From an uncultured Atopobium sp. (GTDB lineage: Bacteria; Actinomycetota; Coriobacteriia; Coriobacteriales; Atopobiaceae), in assembly GCA_900555335.1 (NCBI GenBank), contig USKU01000081.1, forward strand, positions 1 through 5,090: a stretch of 5,090 nucleotides of DNA. Direction: 5' to 3'. Positions 1 to 5,090 of the stretch are shown piece after piece. Below the pieces are notes generated by a model. That model saw nothing but the letters and a program-made list of their open reading frames with translations, searched no databases and was not told the origin of the DNA. Positions within the stretch are counted from its first letter, which is position 1, and each line of letters opens with the position of its first letter. The translations under genes were made by a program, and so were the position numbers.

Positions 1-50
1 TTTTCAAAACGCCAAAAATAGGCCTCTAAAAAATTTATGCATACAGATGA

Positions 51-82
51 ATTCACCCTCATAAATATTCATGAGGGTGAAT
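51..82. terminator. Perfect 12-bp hairpin, possible bidirectional terminator
   Basis: ATTCACCCTCAT (51-62) and ATGAGGGTGAAT (71-82) are exact reverse complements around an 8-base AT-rich loop. On the plus strand a short run ATTTT follows. On the minus strand the hairpin is followed, about 15 bases later, by a run of T (A-run at 29-34 on the plus strand). It lies about 130 bases past the stop of the minus-strand regulator, so it could end that transcript, or end a gene entering from the left. The T-runs are weak or distant, so a protein-binding palindrome is an alternative. Confidence 0.5.
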
Positions 83-210
83 ATTTTCGTATCATGGTAG
101 TTAAAATTTTGATGTCTTCTTTACTGGACGAGAGAACCGATGGACTACAGCAGTAGAAACATGCGATTGAAGCCGAATCTCGTCGTCCAACGCACGTAAC
201 CGTAGCAGTT
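83..210. other. Non-coding stretch downstream of regulator with a long-range stem
   Basis: I see no gene here. GACGAGA (127-133) can pair with TCTCGTC (178-184), enclosing a small CTAC/GTAG hairpin (145-156). This could be a folded 3' untranslated region of the regulator transcript or part of a small RNA. There is no tRNA signature that I recognise, and the pairing could be chance. Confidence 0.25.
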
Positions 211-975
211 CTACAGGCCCACGCGAACAACCTTACGAACGCCAGCGGCTTCGAGGGCTGCTATCTGCGAAATCGATGCGGATTCGTCCGTCATCAGCAC
301 ATCGATATCAGCAGGTGATCCATATTGGAAGCTGGAGTTGACGCCCAGCTTGCTTGCATCGGCCAAGACAATGTGCTGCTCAGAGTGCTTAAGCATCAGC
401 GAGTTTACGCGCATCTCGTTTGAAACTAGCGTAGTAAGGCCGCGCTCAGCTGAAATTCCCGAGCATCCCAAGATACACTTCGCGGCACGAATCTGGTTGA
501 TTGAAGCAAGCGCAAAATCGCCGGTCAGTGACTTCTTAGCTGGTCGAACTTCTCCGCCCGTGACCAAAACGGTCATCGATGGGGGATAGTCGGCGGCCAG
601 AACGCTACCGTTATTGGTAACAACCGTGATGTTCTCGGCGGTGATAAATTCCAGGACTTTTATAGCGGTTGAGCTGGTGTTAATGAAGACTGTGTCGCCG
701 TCTTTAATCAGCTTGGCGGCGGCCTGGGCAAGCTTGAACTTTGCGGTTACCTGGTTAGAACTGAGTCCTGTCGAGAGTGGGTCAAGCAGCGTGGCCATGC
801 CATAGCTTCGGGAAATGAGGCCTTGAGCTTCGAGTTCGTCAAGATCGCGGCGGATGGTAAGCGAAGAAACTTCAAATCTATCGGCAAGATCACTGACGGA
901 AACCTGGCGATATTGTTCAAGAAGGCGCATGATTGAGCTTCTGCGTGATGCTACAAATGAACGGCTTGTGACCAT
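211..975 (-). CDS. DeoR-family transcriptional regulator of the divergent ula locus
   Basis: This encodes a 254-residue protein, the usual length for the DeoR/GlpR/UlaR family (about 250). Residues 11-60 form the N-terminal DeoR helix-turn-helix, with the typical run VSDLADRFEVSSLTIRRDLD and then the EAQGLISRSYG wing. The rest is the DeoRC sugar-phosphate-sensing domain: FINTSSTAI near residue 98, VVTNN near 118, VTGGEVRP near 138, CILGCSGISAERGLTT near 167 and IVLADASKLG near 202. I chose the ATG at 973-975, which has a GGGGGA ribosome site 4 bases upstream. An upstream TTG at 994-996 would add seven residues but has no ribosome site. The gene is divergent from the ascorbate genes, so local control of them and of itself is a natural inference; in this family the effector is usually a phosphorylated intermediate. 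The family is certain, the target is inferred from context. Confidence 0.93.
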   Translation of the reverse strand: MVTSRSFVASRRSSIMRLLEQYRQVSVSDLADRFEVSSLTIRRDLDELEAQGLISRSYGMATLLDPLSTGLSSNQVTAKFKLAQAAAKLIKDGDTVFINTSSTAIKVLEFITAENITVVTNNGSVLAADYPPSMTVLVTGGEVRPAKKSLTGDFALASINQIRAAKCILGCSGISAERGLTTLVSNEMRVNSLMLKHSEQHIVLADASKLGVNSSFQYGSPADIDVLMTDESASISQIAALEAAGVRKVVRVGL

Positions 976-1122
976 GAATCCCCCAATAGAACTCAACTGC
1001 TGATAAACCTGTAGAATTACATGTAACTAATTCGGTTCTGTGAAAAACATCGTACAAATTGACAGCACCTTTTGAATGGTTCTTGAACAATTGTGTAGAT
1101 GCTTTTCAGTAGATCCGATTGT

Positions 1123-1151
1123 ATTTTACCCTATTCAATGAACGTTTTGAA
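1123..1151 (-). promoter_or_regulatory. Candidate promoter for the regulator
   Basis: On the minus strand TTCAAA (1146-1151) is followed after 17 bases by TAAAAT (1123-1128), a weak -35 and a good -10 for a housekeeping sigma factor. It overlaps the inverted repeat at 1132-1153, which would suit autoregulation. It would leave a leader of about 140 bases. The region is AT-rich, so such matches arise easily. Confidence 0.3.
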
Positions 1152-1153
1152 TA
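1132..1153. promoter_or_regulatory. Inverted repeat TATTCAA-N8-TTGAATA, operator candidate
   Basis: TATTCAA (1132-1138) and TTGAATA (1147-1153) are exact reverse complements around an 8-base centre. The centre includes TGAACGTTT, the reverse complement of a 9-base word (AAACGTTCA) found again at 1283-1291 and, with one change, at 1355-1363. A repeated word in a divergent region next to a DeoR regulator is what an operator set would look like. Binding is inferred. Confidence 0.4.
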
Positions 1154-1219
1154 CTTAAACGGATATTATTTAACGGTCAACGGTTTTTATGACGTAAATC
1201 TCTAAAGTGAGCATAGATA

Positions 1220-1251
1220 AGTATTGCTAAACTCCCAACATTAGCTATACT
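1220..1251 (+). promoter_or_regulatory. Likely ula promoter embedded in an 11-bp inverted repeat
   Basis: AGTATTGCTAA (1220-1230) and TTAGCTATACT (1241-1251) are reverse complements at 10 of 11 positions, separated by 10 bases. The same stretch contains TTGCTA (1224-1229) and TATACT (1246-1251), 16 bases apart, matching -35 and -10 boxes at 4/6 and 5/6 positions. A repressor on this repeat would cover both boxes. Transcription would begin near 1258, giving a leader of about 210 bases before the EIIA gene. Confidence 0.45.
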
Positions 1252-1282
1252 AACATTATCGATTCGATTGGTAAAACATTCT

Positions 1283-1291
1283 AAACGTTCA
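1283..1291 (+). repeat. AAACGTTCA word, possible operator half-site
   Basis: AAACGTTCA occurs here, in reverse complement at 1139-1147, and as AAGCGTTCA at 1355-1363. All three copies lie in the divergent control region. This copy sits just downstream of the proposed ula promoter, where a bound repressor could block transcription. Three short matches in AT-rich DNA are suggestive only. Confidence 0.3.
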
Positions 1292-1398
1292 ATAAATGGG
1301 GAAATTTGTTATACGGCAAGTCAGATGTCATATAAATTATTTATCTAATTGTTGAAGCGTTCAGAAGATCCAAGTTTTTTGTCATTAAGCGATGTGTT

Positions 1399-1429
1399 CT
1401 TGTGTGGTCTTGCTATAGTCCAACACAAG
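1399..1429 (+). promoter_or_regulatory. Leader hairpin upstream of the EIIA gene
   Basis: CTTGTGTGG (1399-1407) pairs with CCAACACAAG (1420-1429) with one bulged A, enclosing a 12-base loop. No T-run follows, so it is not a standard terminator. It lies about 40 bases before the EIIA start and could affect transcript stability or translation. I do not recognise it as any known riboswitch. Confidence 0.35.
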
Positions 1430-1468
1430 GAAAGATTCACAGCAGGCTACTGGAGAGGAGTGAATCGC

Positions 1469-1927
1469 ATGTTACTTCGCGATATTTACGAGCAGAAGCA
1501 CTATGCATTCGTAAAGACCCCTATGACGTGGGAAGAGTCTATTAGAGAGTGCTGCAAACCACTGGAGGCTGACGGAACAGCCAATCCAGAGTATGCAGAC
1601 GACATTATCGAGTGCGTAAAGAAGTATGGTCCTTACATTGTTATCGTTCCAAATGTTGCAATGCCACACTCTACTGCTCGCATTGGTTCTAATGGCAAGA
1701 CTGCTATTGGATTTATGCACGCTGATGTTCCTGTTAACTTCGAGGATGGCGACAATGAGAAGCAGGTTAAGACCTTCTTTACTCTGAGCGCAACCGATCA
1801 GGAAGCACACCTTAAGAATATGCAGATGCTCGTTCAGGTCCTTATGAATGAAGAGGTCCTTGAGCGCCTGAAGAATATTCAGTCTCCAGAAGAGCTCTTG
1901 GAGATTGACAAGCTTATCTCCGAGTAG
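1469..1927 (+). CDS. ulaC: PTS EIIA component, ascorbate type (UlaC-like)
   Basis: This is a 152-residue soluble EIIA of the mannitol/fructose superfamily (PTS_EIIA_2); E. coli UlaC has 154. It accepts phosphate from HPr on a histidine and passes it to EIIB during sugar import. The phosphorylation site is visible as VAMPHS, with His67, after the conserved GPYIVIVPNVAMPH run. Leu-rich helices (QMLVQVLMNEEVLERL) and a PEELLE tail complete the fold. The ATG at 1469 has a strong GGAGAGGAG site (1452-1460) 8 bases upstream, which decides the start over the open frame reaching back to 1349. The ascorbate assignment comes largely from the ulaG/F/E genes that follow; by sequence alone it could serve another pentitol-type permease. 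No EIIB or EIIC follows directly, although these usually sit beside it. Confidence 0.88.
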   Translation: MLLRDIYEQKHYAFVKTPMTWEESIRECCKPLEADGTANPEYADDIIECVKKYGPYIVIVPNVAMPHSTARIGSNGKTAIGFMHADVPVNFEDGDNEKQVKTFFTLSATDQEAHLKNMQMLVQVLMNEEVLERLKNIQSPEELLEIDKLISE

Positions 1928-2050
1928 GCTCGTTTTTCGCGCCCGTTGCGCCGGTCGCGCGCTCCGCGCCTGTGTGTGCTTTTGTGCCCATCTGGGCAGG
2001 TTATTGAGGATTTCCTTTTGTAGTGTGGGCTGCAGAAGGTACGTATGTAG
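1928..2050. other. GC-rich junction replacing the start of ulaG
   Basis: The 123 bases between the EIIA stop and the first recognisable UlaG codon do not encode the UlaG N-terminus in any frame. Bases 1931-1970 are about 31/40 G+C, far above the flanking genes, with a GCGCG-CTC-CGCGC hairpin (1957-1969). A second hairpin, TGCCCA-TC-TGGGCA, lies at 1985-1998. The last stretch (2024-2050) could be read as a degenerate UlaG remnant ending in TAG, but the match is too short to trust. It looks like the scar of a deletion, a foreign insertion remnant, or a misassembly. Confidence 0.6.
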
Positions 2051-2896
2051 GACCCAAACCTGCGTAACGTTCCCTTTGTTATTGATCCATTTGCTATCAA
2101 GAACCTTGACGCAGTTGTAGTAACTCACATTCACCAGGATCACATGTCCAAGGAGCTTGCGGCTCACGTTGTAAACAACAACATGACTACTACTGACGAG
2201 AATGGCAAAGAGATCCCAGTTCCCTTTATTGGTCCTAAGGATGCCGTTGACATTTGGGTTGGCTGGGGCGTTCCACGCGAGCAGTGCATTGTTGTCAAGC
2301 CTGGCGATCGTATCAAGGTTAAGGACATGGAGATCGTTGCATACGATTCCTTTGACCGCACCATCATCGTTACCACTACTGATACTTCTGAGAATCGTCC
2401 AGACCTCTGGGGCAAGTGCCCAATGGATATGGACGAGAAGGCCGTTAACTACCTCTTTGTCACCCCTGGTGGAAACATCTATCACTCCGGCGACTCTCAC
2501 TACTCCATTTACTTTGCTAAGCACGGTAAAGACATCGCTCAGGAGTTTGGCGGCGTAGACGTCTGCTTTGGCGCTTTTGGCTGTAACCCAATTGGTATCC
2601 AGGACAAGATGGAAGCAACCGATATGCTCCGTATGGCTGAGGCTCTTCAGTCTAAGGTTGTTATCCCAATTCACCACGACGTTTGGACTAACTTCCAGGC
2701 TGACGTCCAGGAGATCAAGGTTCTTTGGGAGATGCGTAAGGACCGTCTTGACTACAAGTTCCACCCATTCTTCTGGGAGGTCGGCGGCCACTACACCTAT
2801 CCACAGGATAAGGACCGCTTTGCTTACCATCACGACCGTGGCTTCCATGATTGCTTCGATCACGAGCCAAACGTTCCATTCCGTAGTGTTCTCTAA
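2051..2896 (+). pseudogene. ulaG: L-ascorbate-6-phosphate lactonase UlaG, 5'-truncated
   Basis: UlaG is a cytoplasmic metallo-beta-lactamase-fold enzyme that opens the lactone ring of L-ascorbate-6-phosphate. From GAC at 2051 the frame gives 281 residues matching UlaG to its C-terminus: PNLRNVPFVIDPFAIK, the metal motif THIHQDH (2123-2143), VPFIGPKDAVDIWVGWGVP, IVVKPGDRIKVKDMEI, NYLFVTPGGNIYHSGDSHYS, VVIPIHHDVWTNFQADVQEI and a closing PFRSVL. Compared with the E. coli protein (354 residues) roughly 92 N-terminal residues are missing. TAG at 2048-2050 lies in frame directly before the match. The first in-frame ATG (2144) comes after the HxHxDH motif, so a protein from there would lack essential metal ligands. 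No ATG, GTG or TTG occurs between. I infer an inactive remnant unless the sequence here is wrong. Its stop overlaps the ulaF ribosome site. Confidence 0.88.
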
Positions 2897-2908
2897 GGAG
2901 CAGTCTCT

Positions 2909-3610
2909 ATGATGCTTAAAGAGCTTCGCGATGAAGTGTATGAAGCAAATATGGACCTGCCAAAGCATGGTCTGGTAGTATTTACCTGGGGCAATGCTTC
3001 TGGACTTGACCGTGAGCGTGGCCTGTTTGTTATCAAACCATCAGGCGTCTCCTATGAGGAGTTGAGCCCAGAGAACTTGGTTGTCTGCGACCTTGACGGC
3101 AACGTTGTTGAGGGTGAGATGAACCCATCTTCCGATACTCCAACTCATGCTTGCTTGTATCGTGCATGGGGCGATAAGATCGGCGGAATTGTTCACACTC
3201 ACTCAACTCACGCTGTTTCTTGGGCACAGGCAGGACGCTCTATTCCTTGCTATGGCACCACACACGCAGATTATTTCTACGGAGACATTCCTTGCGTGCG
3301 CAGCCTTACCAAGGACGAGGTAGAAAGTGCCTATGAGCTTGAGACTGGTAACGTCATTGTTGAGGGTTTTGCTAACTTGGACCCCATTGCGGTTCCAGGA
3401 ACGCTCCTTCACAACCACGGTCCTTTCTCTTGGGGTAAAGATGCTATGGCTGCTGTGTATCACGCCGTAGTTATCGAGGAGGTTGCCAAGATGGCAACAC
3501 TCACCGAGTTCAATAACCCTAAGGTTCAGGAGGCACCTCAGTACCTTCAGGACAAGCACTACATGCGCAAGCATGGTCCAAATGCCTACTACGGACAGGG
3601 TAATCACTAA
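2909..3610 (+). CDS. ulaF: L-ribulose-5-phosphate 4-epimerase (UlaF/AraD family)
   Basis: This 233-residue class II aldolase-type enzyme interconverts L-ribulose-5-phosphate and D-xylulose-5-phosphate, the last step of ascorbate breakdown; E. coli UlaF and AraD have 228 and 231 residues. The metal site is complete: Asp76 in NPSSDTPTH, His96 and His98 in VHTHSTHAVSWAQ, and His170 in LHNHGPFSWG. Asp121 in THADYFYG matches the catalytic Asp, and the C-terminal HGPNAYYGQ carries the conserved Tyr. The phosphate-binding GNASG and KPSG motifs are at residues 28-32 and 43-46. The AAGGAG site (2895-2900) is 8 bases before ATG 2909 and overlaps the ulaG stop, showing tight operon coupling. A second ATG at 2912 is possible but less well spaced. 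AraD is the paralogous alternative; ulaG and ulaE on either side favour UlaF. Confidence 0.95.
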   Translation: MMLKELRDEVYEANMDLPKHGLVVFTWGNASGLDRERGLFVIKPSGVSYEELSPENLVVCDLDGNVVEGEMNPSSDTPTHACLYRAWGDKIGGIVHTHSTHAVSWAQAGRSIPCYGTTHADYFYGDIPCVRSLTKDEVESAYELETGNVIVEGFANLDPIAVPGTLLHNHGPFSWGKDAMAAVYHAVVIEEVAKMATLTEFNNPKVQEAPQYLQDKHYMRKHGPNAYYGQGNH

Positions 3611-3641
3611 AGCCTGTTCAGTGAGTAAAATCTGTTTCAGT

Positions 3642-3672
3642 CAGGCGGTCTTTTATAAGGCCGCCTGTTTTT
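3642..3672 (+). terminator. Intrinsic terminator between ulaF and ulaE
   Basis: CAGGCGGTC (3642-3650) pairs with GGCCGCCTG (3659-3667), nine pairs including one T-G, around an 8-base loop, and is followed by TTTTT. This is a textbook rho-independent terminator. It begins 32 bases after the ulaF stop and ends just before the ulaE ribosome site, so it would separate ulaE from the upstream transcript or reduce its expression by partial read-through. Confidence 0.8.
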
Positions 3673-3685
3673 AAAAGGAGAAGAT

Positions 3686-4533
3686 ATGTCCAAGTATCAG
3701 CTGGGACTCTACGAGAAGGCTATTCCTACAGACCTTACCTGGGAAGAGCGCCTCAGCATAGCAGGGGAGTCCGGCTTTGATTATGTTGAGATCTCCGTTG
3801 ACGAGTCTGACGCTCGTCTTTCTCGCCTTGAGTGGACTGGTGAAGAGCGTGCGGCAGTCCGTCAGGCAATGGTAAACTCTGGCGTTCGCCTGGGTTCTAT
3901 GTGCCTTTTTGGCCACCGTAAGTATACTTTTGGTTCTCGCGATCAGGCTACTCGTGAGCGTGGCCTTGAGATTATGCAGAAGGCGCTTGATCTTGCAGGT
4001 GACCTGGGACTTCATACCATCCAACTTGCTGGCTATGACGTGTACTACGAGGACGGCGCAGAGGATACACGTAAGTACTTTGAGGAGAATCTGGCAAAGG
4101 CCGTAGAGATGGCTTCCAAAGCAGGTATTGTTATGGGCTTTGAGACCATGGAGACTCCTTTTATGGATACGGTCGAGAAGGCCATGCACTATGTAAGCTT
4201 ATTAACAGCCCGTACCTTGGTGTGTATCCCGACGCTGGTAACCTCACCAATGCATCGTTTATTTATGGCAACACCGTTGCTGACGATATTGCTCTTGGTG
4301 CAGGCCATATCTTTGCAGCTCACCTCAAAGAGACTGTTGCTGGTGCGTATCGCGAGATTCCATTCTCTACCGGCACCACTGACTACGAGGGAGCTCTCTC
4401 GCAGCTTGTTCCTCAGGGCGTCAGGCGCTTTGTTGCAGAGATGTGGTACACCGGCAACGAGAACTGGAAGGAAGATCTTGTCTTTGCTTCCACCTACGTT
4501 CGCAGCAAAATTGATAAGGCGTTTGAGGGGTAA
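3686..4533 (+). pseudogene. ulaE: L-ribulose/xylulose-5-phosphate 3-epimerase UlaE, frameshifted
   Basis: UlaE is a TIM-barrel enzyme converting L-xylulose-5-phosphate to L-ribulose-5-phosphate. The ATG at 3686 follows AGGAG (3676-3680) by 5 bases. The first frame matches UlaE from GLYEKAIP through SVDESDARLSRLEW, LAGYDVYYEDGAEDTRKYF and GFETMETP to MHYVS (about residue 171). It then drifts into unrelated sequence that ends near 4582. The match resumes in the +1 frame as INSPYLGVYPDAGNLT from 4201 and continues to the stop at 4531-4533. Adding one base at 4199-4200 restores 282 residues (E. coli 284) with all four expected metal/catalytic positions: Glu153, Asp183, His213 and Glu252. As written, the protein stops carrying UlaE sequence after about 171 residues and lacks three of those positions. 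The rest of the frame is intact, so this is a very recent mutation or a sequencing error. Confidence 0.92.
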
Positions 4534-4544
4534 ACGGCCTTTTT
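4516..4544 (+). terminator. Intrinsic terminator overlapping the ulaE stop
   Basis: AAGGCGTTT (4516-4524) pairs with AAACGGCCTT (4532-4541) with one bulged G, around a 7-base loop that contains the start of the stop codon, and runs into TTTTT (4540-4544). The bulge and the use of coding bases make it less certain than the one after ulaF. Confidence 0.55.
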
Positions 4545-4666
4545 GCACTTGTTTTGGGTTTCTCGCCACAGACGGTACATAAGAATCTGTACAATGTGGT
4601 TTAGCTCTTTCTTAGTACGACGTACGTTTCCAAACTCGTTTAAGTTTGTACAGGGAAGGATTTAAC
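4545..4666 (+). promoter_or_regulatory. Control region of the transaldolase gene with two palindromes
   Basis: These 122 bases separate the ulaE terminator from the transaldolase start. GTACG-A-CGTAC (4615-4625) and CAAACT-N6-AGTTTG (4631-4648) are exact inverted repeats, and TACAAT (4590-4595) resembles a -10 box, though I see no good -35 at the right distance. The arrangement suggests a separate promoter with operators downstream of it. The ribosome site GGGAAGGA (4653-4660) belongs to the next gene. Confidence 0.4.
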
Positions 4667-5090
4667 ATGAAGTTCTTTATTGACACTGCAGATATCGATG
4701 AGATTTCTGAGGCTTTGAGCTGGGGCTGCCTGGCAGGTGTTACCACCAACCCATCGCTCTATGCAAAAATTGGCGGCAAGCTAGCCGACTTTGAGTTTCA
4801 TATGGTCAAGATTGCTCAGCTTTGCGAAGGTCTTCCTGTTTCTGCTGAGTCAACGGCAACAACAACTGAGGGCATGATTGAAGAGGGTCGTCATCTGGCT
4901 TCTCTTGCTCCAAACATTGTTGTTAAGCTTCCTATTTGCGCAGAGAGCCTTGCTGCCACCCATCAGCTGGCTTCTGAGGGGATTCGTATCAACATGACGC
5001 TGATCTTCTCGGCACCTCAGGCTCTTCTTGCGGCAAATGCTGGTGCCCGTTATATTTCTCCATTTGTTGGTCGCTTTGATGACATCGGCG
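4667..5090 (+). CDS. Small transaldolase (TalC/FSA subfamily), 3' end outside window
   Basis: The first 141 residues of a protein that normally has about 215-220. The ATG at 4667 follows GGGAAGGA by 6 bases. The N-terminus MKFFIDTADIDEI, the AGVTTNPS motif (residues 23-30) and IVVKLP with the Schiff-base Lys87 place it in the TalC/fructose-6-phosphate aldolase family of TIM-barrel enzymes. Glu61 in VSAEST and Phe133 in ISPFVGR occupy positions where true fructose-6-phosphate aldolase has Gln and Tyr, so transaldolase activity (moving a dihydroxyacetone unit between sugar phosphates) is the better guess. Beside ascorbate genes it would help channel xylulose-5-phosphate into the pentose phosphate pathway. 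Truncation is only by the window edge; the visible frame is intact. Confidence 0.92.
   Translation, partial: MKFFIDTADIDEISEALSWGCLAGVTTNPSLYAKIGGKLADFEFHMVKIAQLCEGLPVSAESTATTTEGMIEEGRHLASLAPNIVVKLPICAESLAATHQLASEGIRINMTLIFSAPQALLAANAGARYISPFVGRFDDIG

Larger units (their letters stand above)
976..1468. promoter_or_regulatory. Long divergent control region between regulator and EIIA gene
   Basis: This AT-rich stretch of nearly 500 bases holds no convincing gene. It contains two inverted repeats, repeated copies of AARCGTTCA, candidate promoters on both strands and a leader hairpin, each listed separately. The frame of the EIIA gene stays open upstream to a TTG at 1349. Those 40 extra codons do not resemble the start of an EIIA and lack a ribosome site, so I treat them as untranslated leader. 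Confidence 0.7.

Noticed and set aside
338..805. Plus-strand open frames opposite the regulator
   Set aside because: Shadows of the DeoR-family gene with no ribosome sites or family similarity.
976..996. Regulator start at TTG 994-996
   Set aside because: No ribosome site precedes it, while ATG 973-975 has GGGGGA and gives the usual family length.
1349..1468. N-terminal extension of EIIA from a TTG
   Set aside because: No ribosome site, no resemblance to EIIA starts, and the ATG at 1469 has a strong GGAGAGGAG and gives the normal family length.
1905..2120. A 71-codon plus-strand open frame across the junction
   Set aside because: No recognisable similarity, Arg/Cys-rich from the GC-rich filler, overlaps EIIA and ulaG, and has no ribosome site.
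1472..2968. A 498-codon open frame on the minus strand opposite EIIA and ulaG
   Set aside because: It is antisense to recognisable coding sequence, resembles no family I know, and is explained by the codon bias of the plus-strand genes. Its length is striking but not evidence of a gene.
1910..4200. AAGCTTAT found both near the ulaG junction (1910) and at the ulaE frameshift (4195)
   Set aside because: I considered a cloning-site or recombination explanation, but the shared word is only 8 bases, AAGCTT occurs again at 4925 in intact sequence, and chance is enough.
4199..4582. Original-frame tail of ulaE past the frameshift
   Set aside because: It does not resemble UlaE, whereas the +1 frame continues the family exactly to its normal end.

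Overview
The window carries most of an L-ascorbate (vitamin C) utilisation locus of the ula type. It is read rightwards from a divergently transcribed DeoR-family regulator. Order from left to right: a hairpin and non-coding stretch (1-210); the regulator on the minus strand (211-975); a long AT-rich divergent control region (976-1468); a phosphotransferase EIIA gene, ulaC-like (1469-1927); a GC-rich junction (1928-2050); a 5'-truncated ulaG (L-ascorbate-6-phosphate lactonase, 2051-2896); an intact ulaF (L-ribulose-5-phosphate 4-epimerase, 2909-3610); a terminator-like hairpin; ulaE (L-xylulose/L-ribulose-5-phosphate 3-epimerase, 3686-4533) broken by one frameshift; a second terminator-like hairpin; and the start of a small transaldolase gene running off the right edge (4667-5090+).

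In a working pathway, ascorbate is taken up and phosphorylated by the EIIA/EIIB/EIIC permease. UlaG opens the lactone, a decarboxylase (UlaD) makes L-xylulose-5-phosphate, and UlaE then UlaF convert this to D-xylulose-5-phosphate. A transaldolase would help feed that into central sugar-phosphate metabolism. EIIB, EIIC and UlaD are not in the window, though they may lie further right.

The locus looks damaged. UlaG has lost about its first 90 residues, has an in-frame stop directly before the homologous part, and has no start codon upstream of its metal-binding motif. UlaE needs one added base to be full length. Either this is a decaying operon or the draft sequence has errors. The ulaE lesion fits a single-base sequencing error equally well; the ulaG lesion does not, because the missing DNA is replaced by unrelated GC-rich sequence.

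The organism is probably a host-associated bacterium of moderate GC. The protein style (Gram-positive-like UlaG with a DeoR regulator, strong AGGAG ribosome sites) would fit Coriobacteriia such as Atopobium/Lancefieldella/Olsenella, but this is an impression and a Firmicute is not excluded. I found no clearly novel system. The best leads are the truncated-ulaG junction and an unusually clear inverted repeat over a likely ula promoter.
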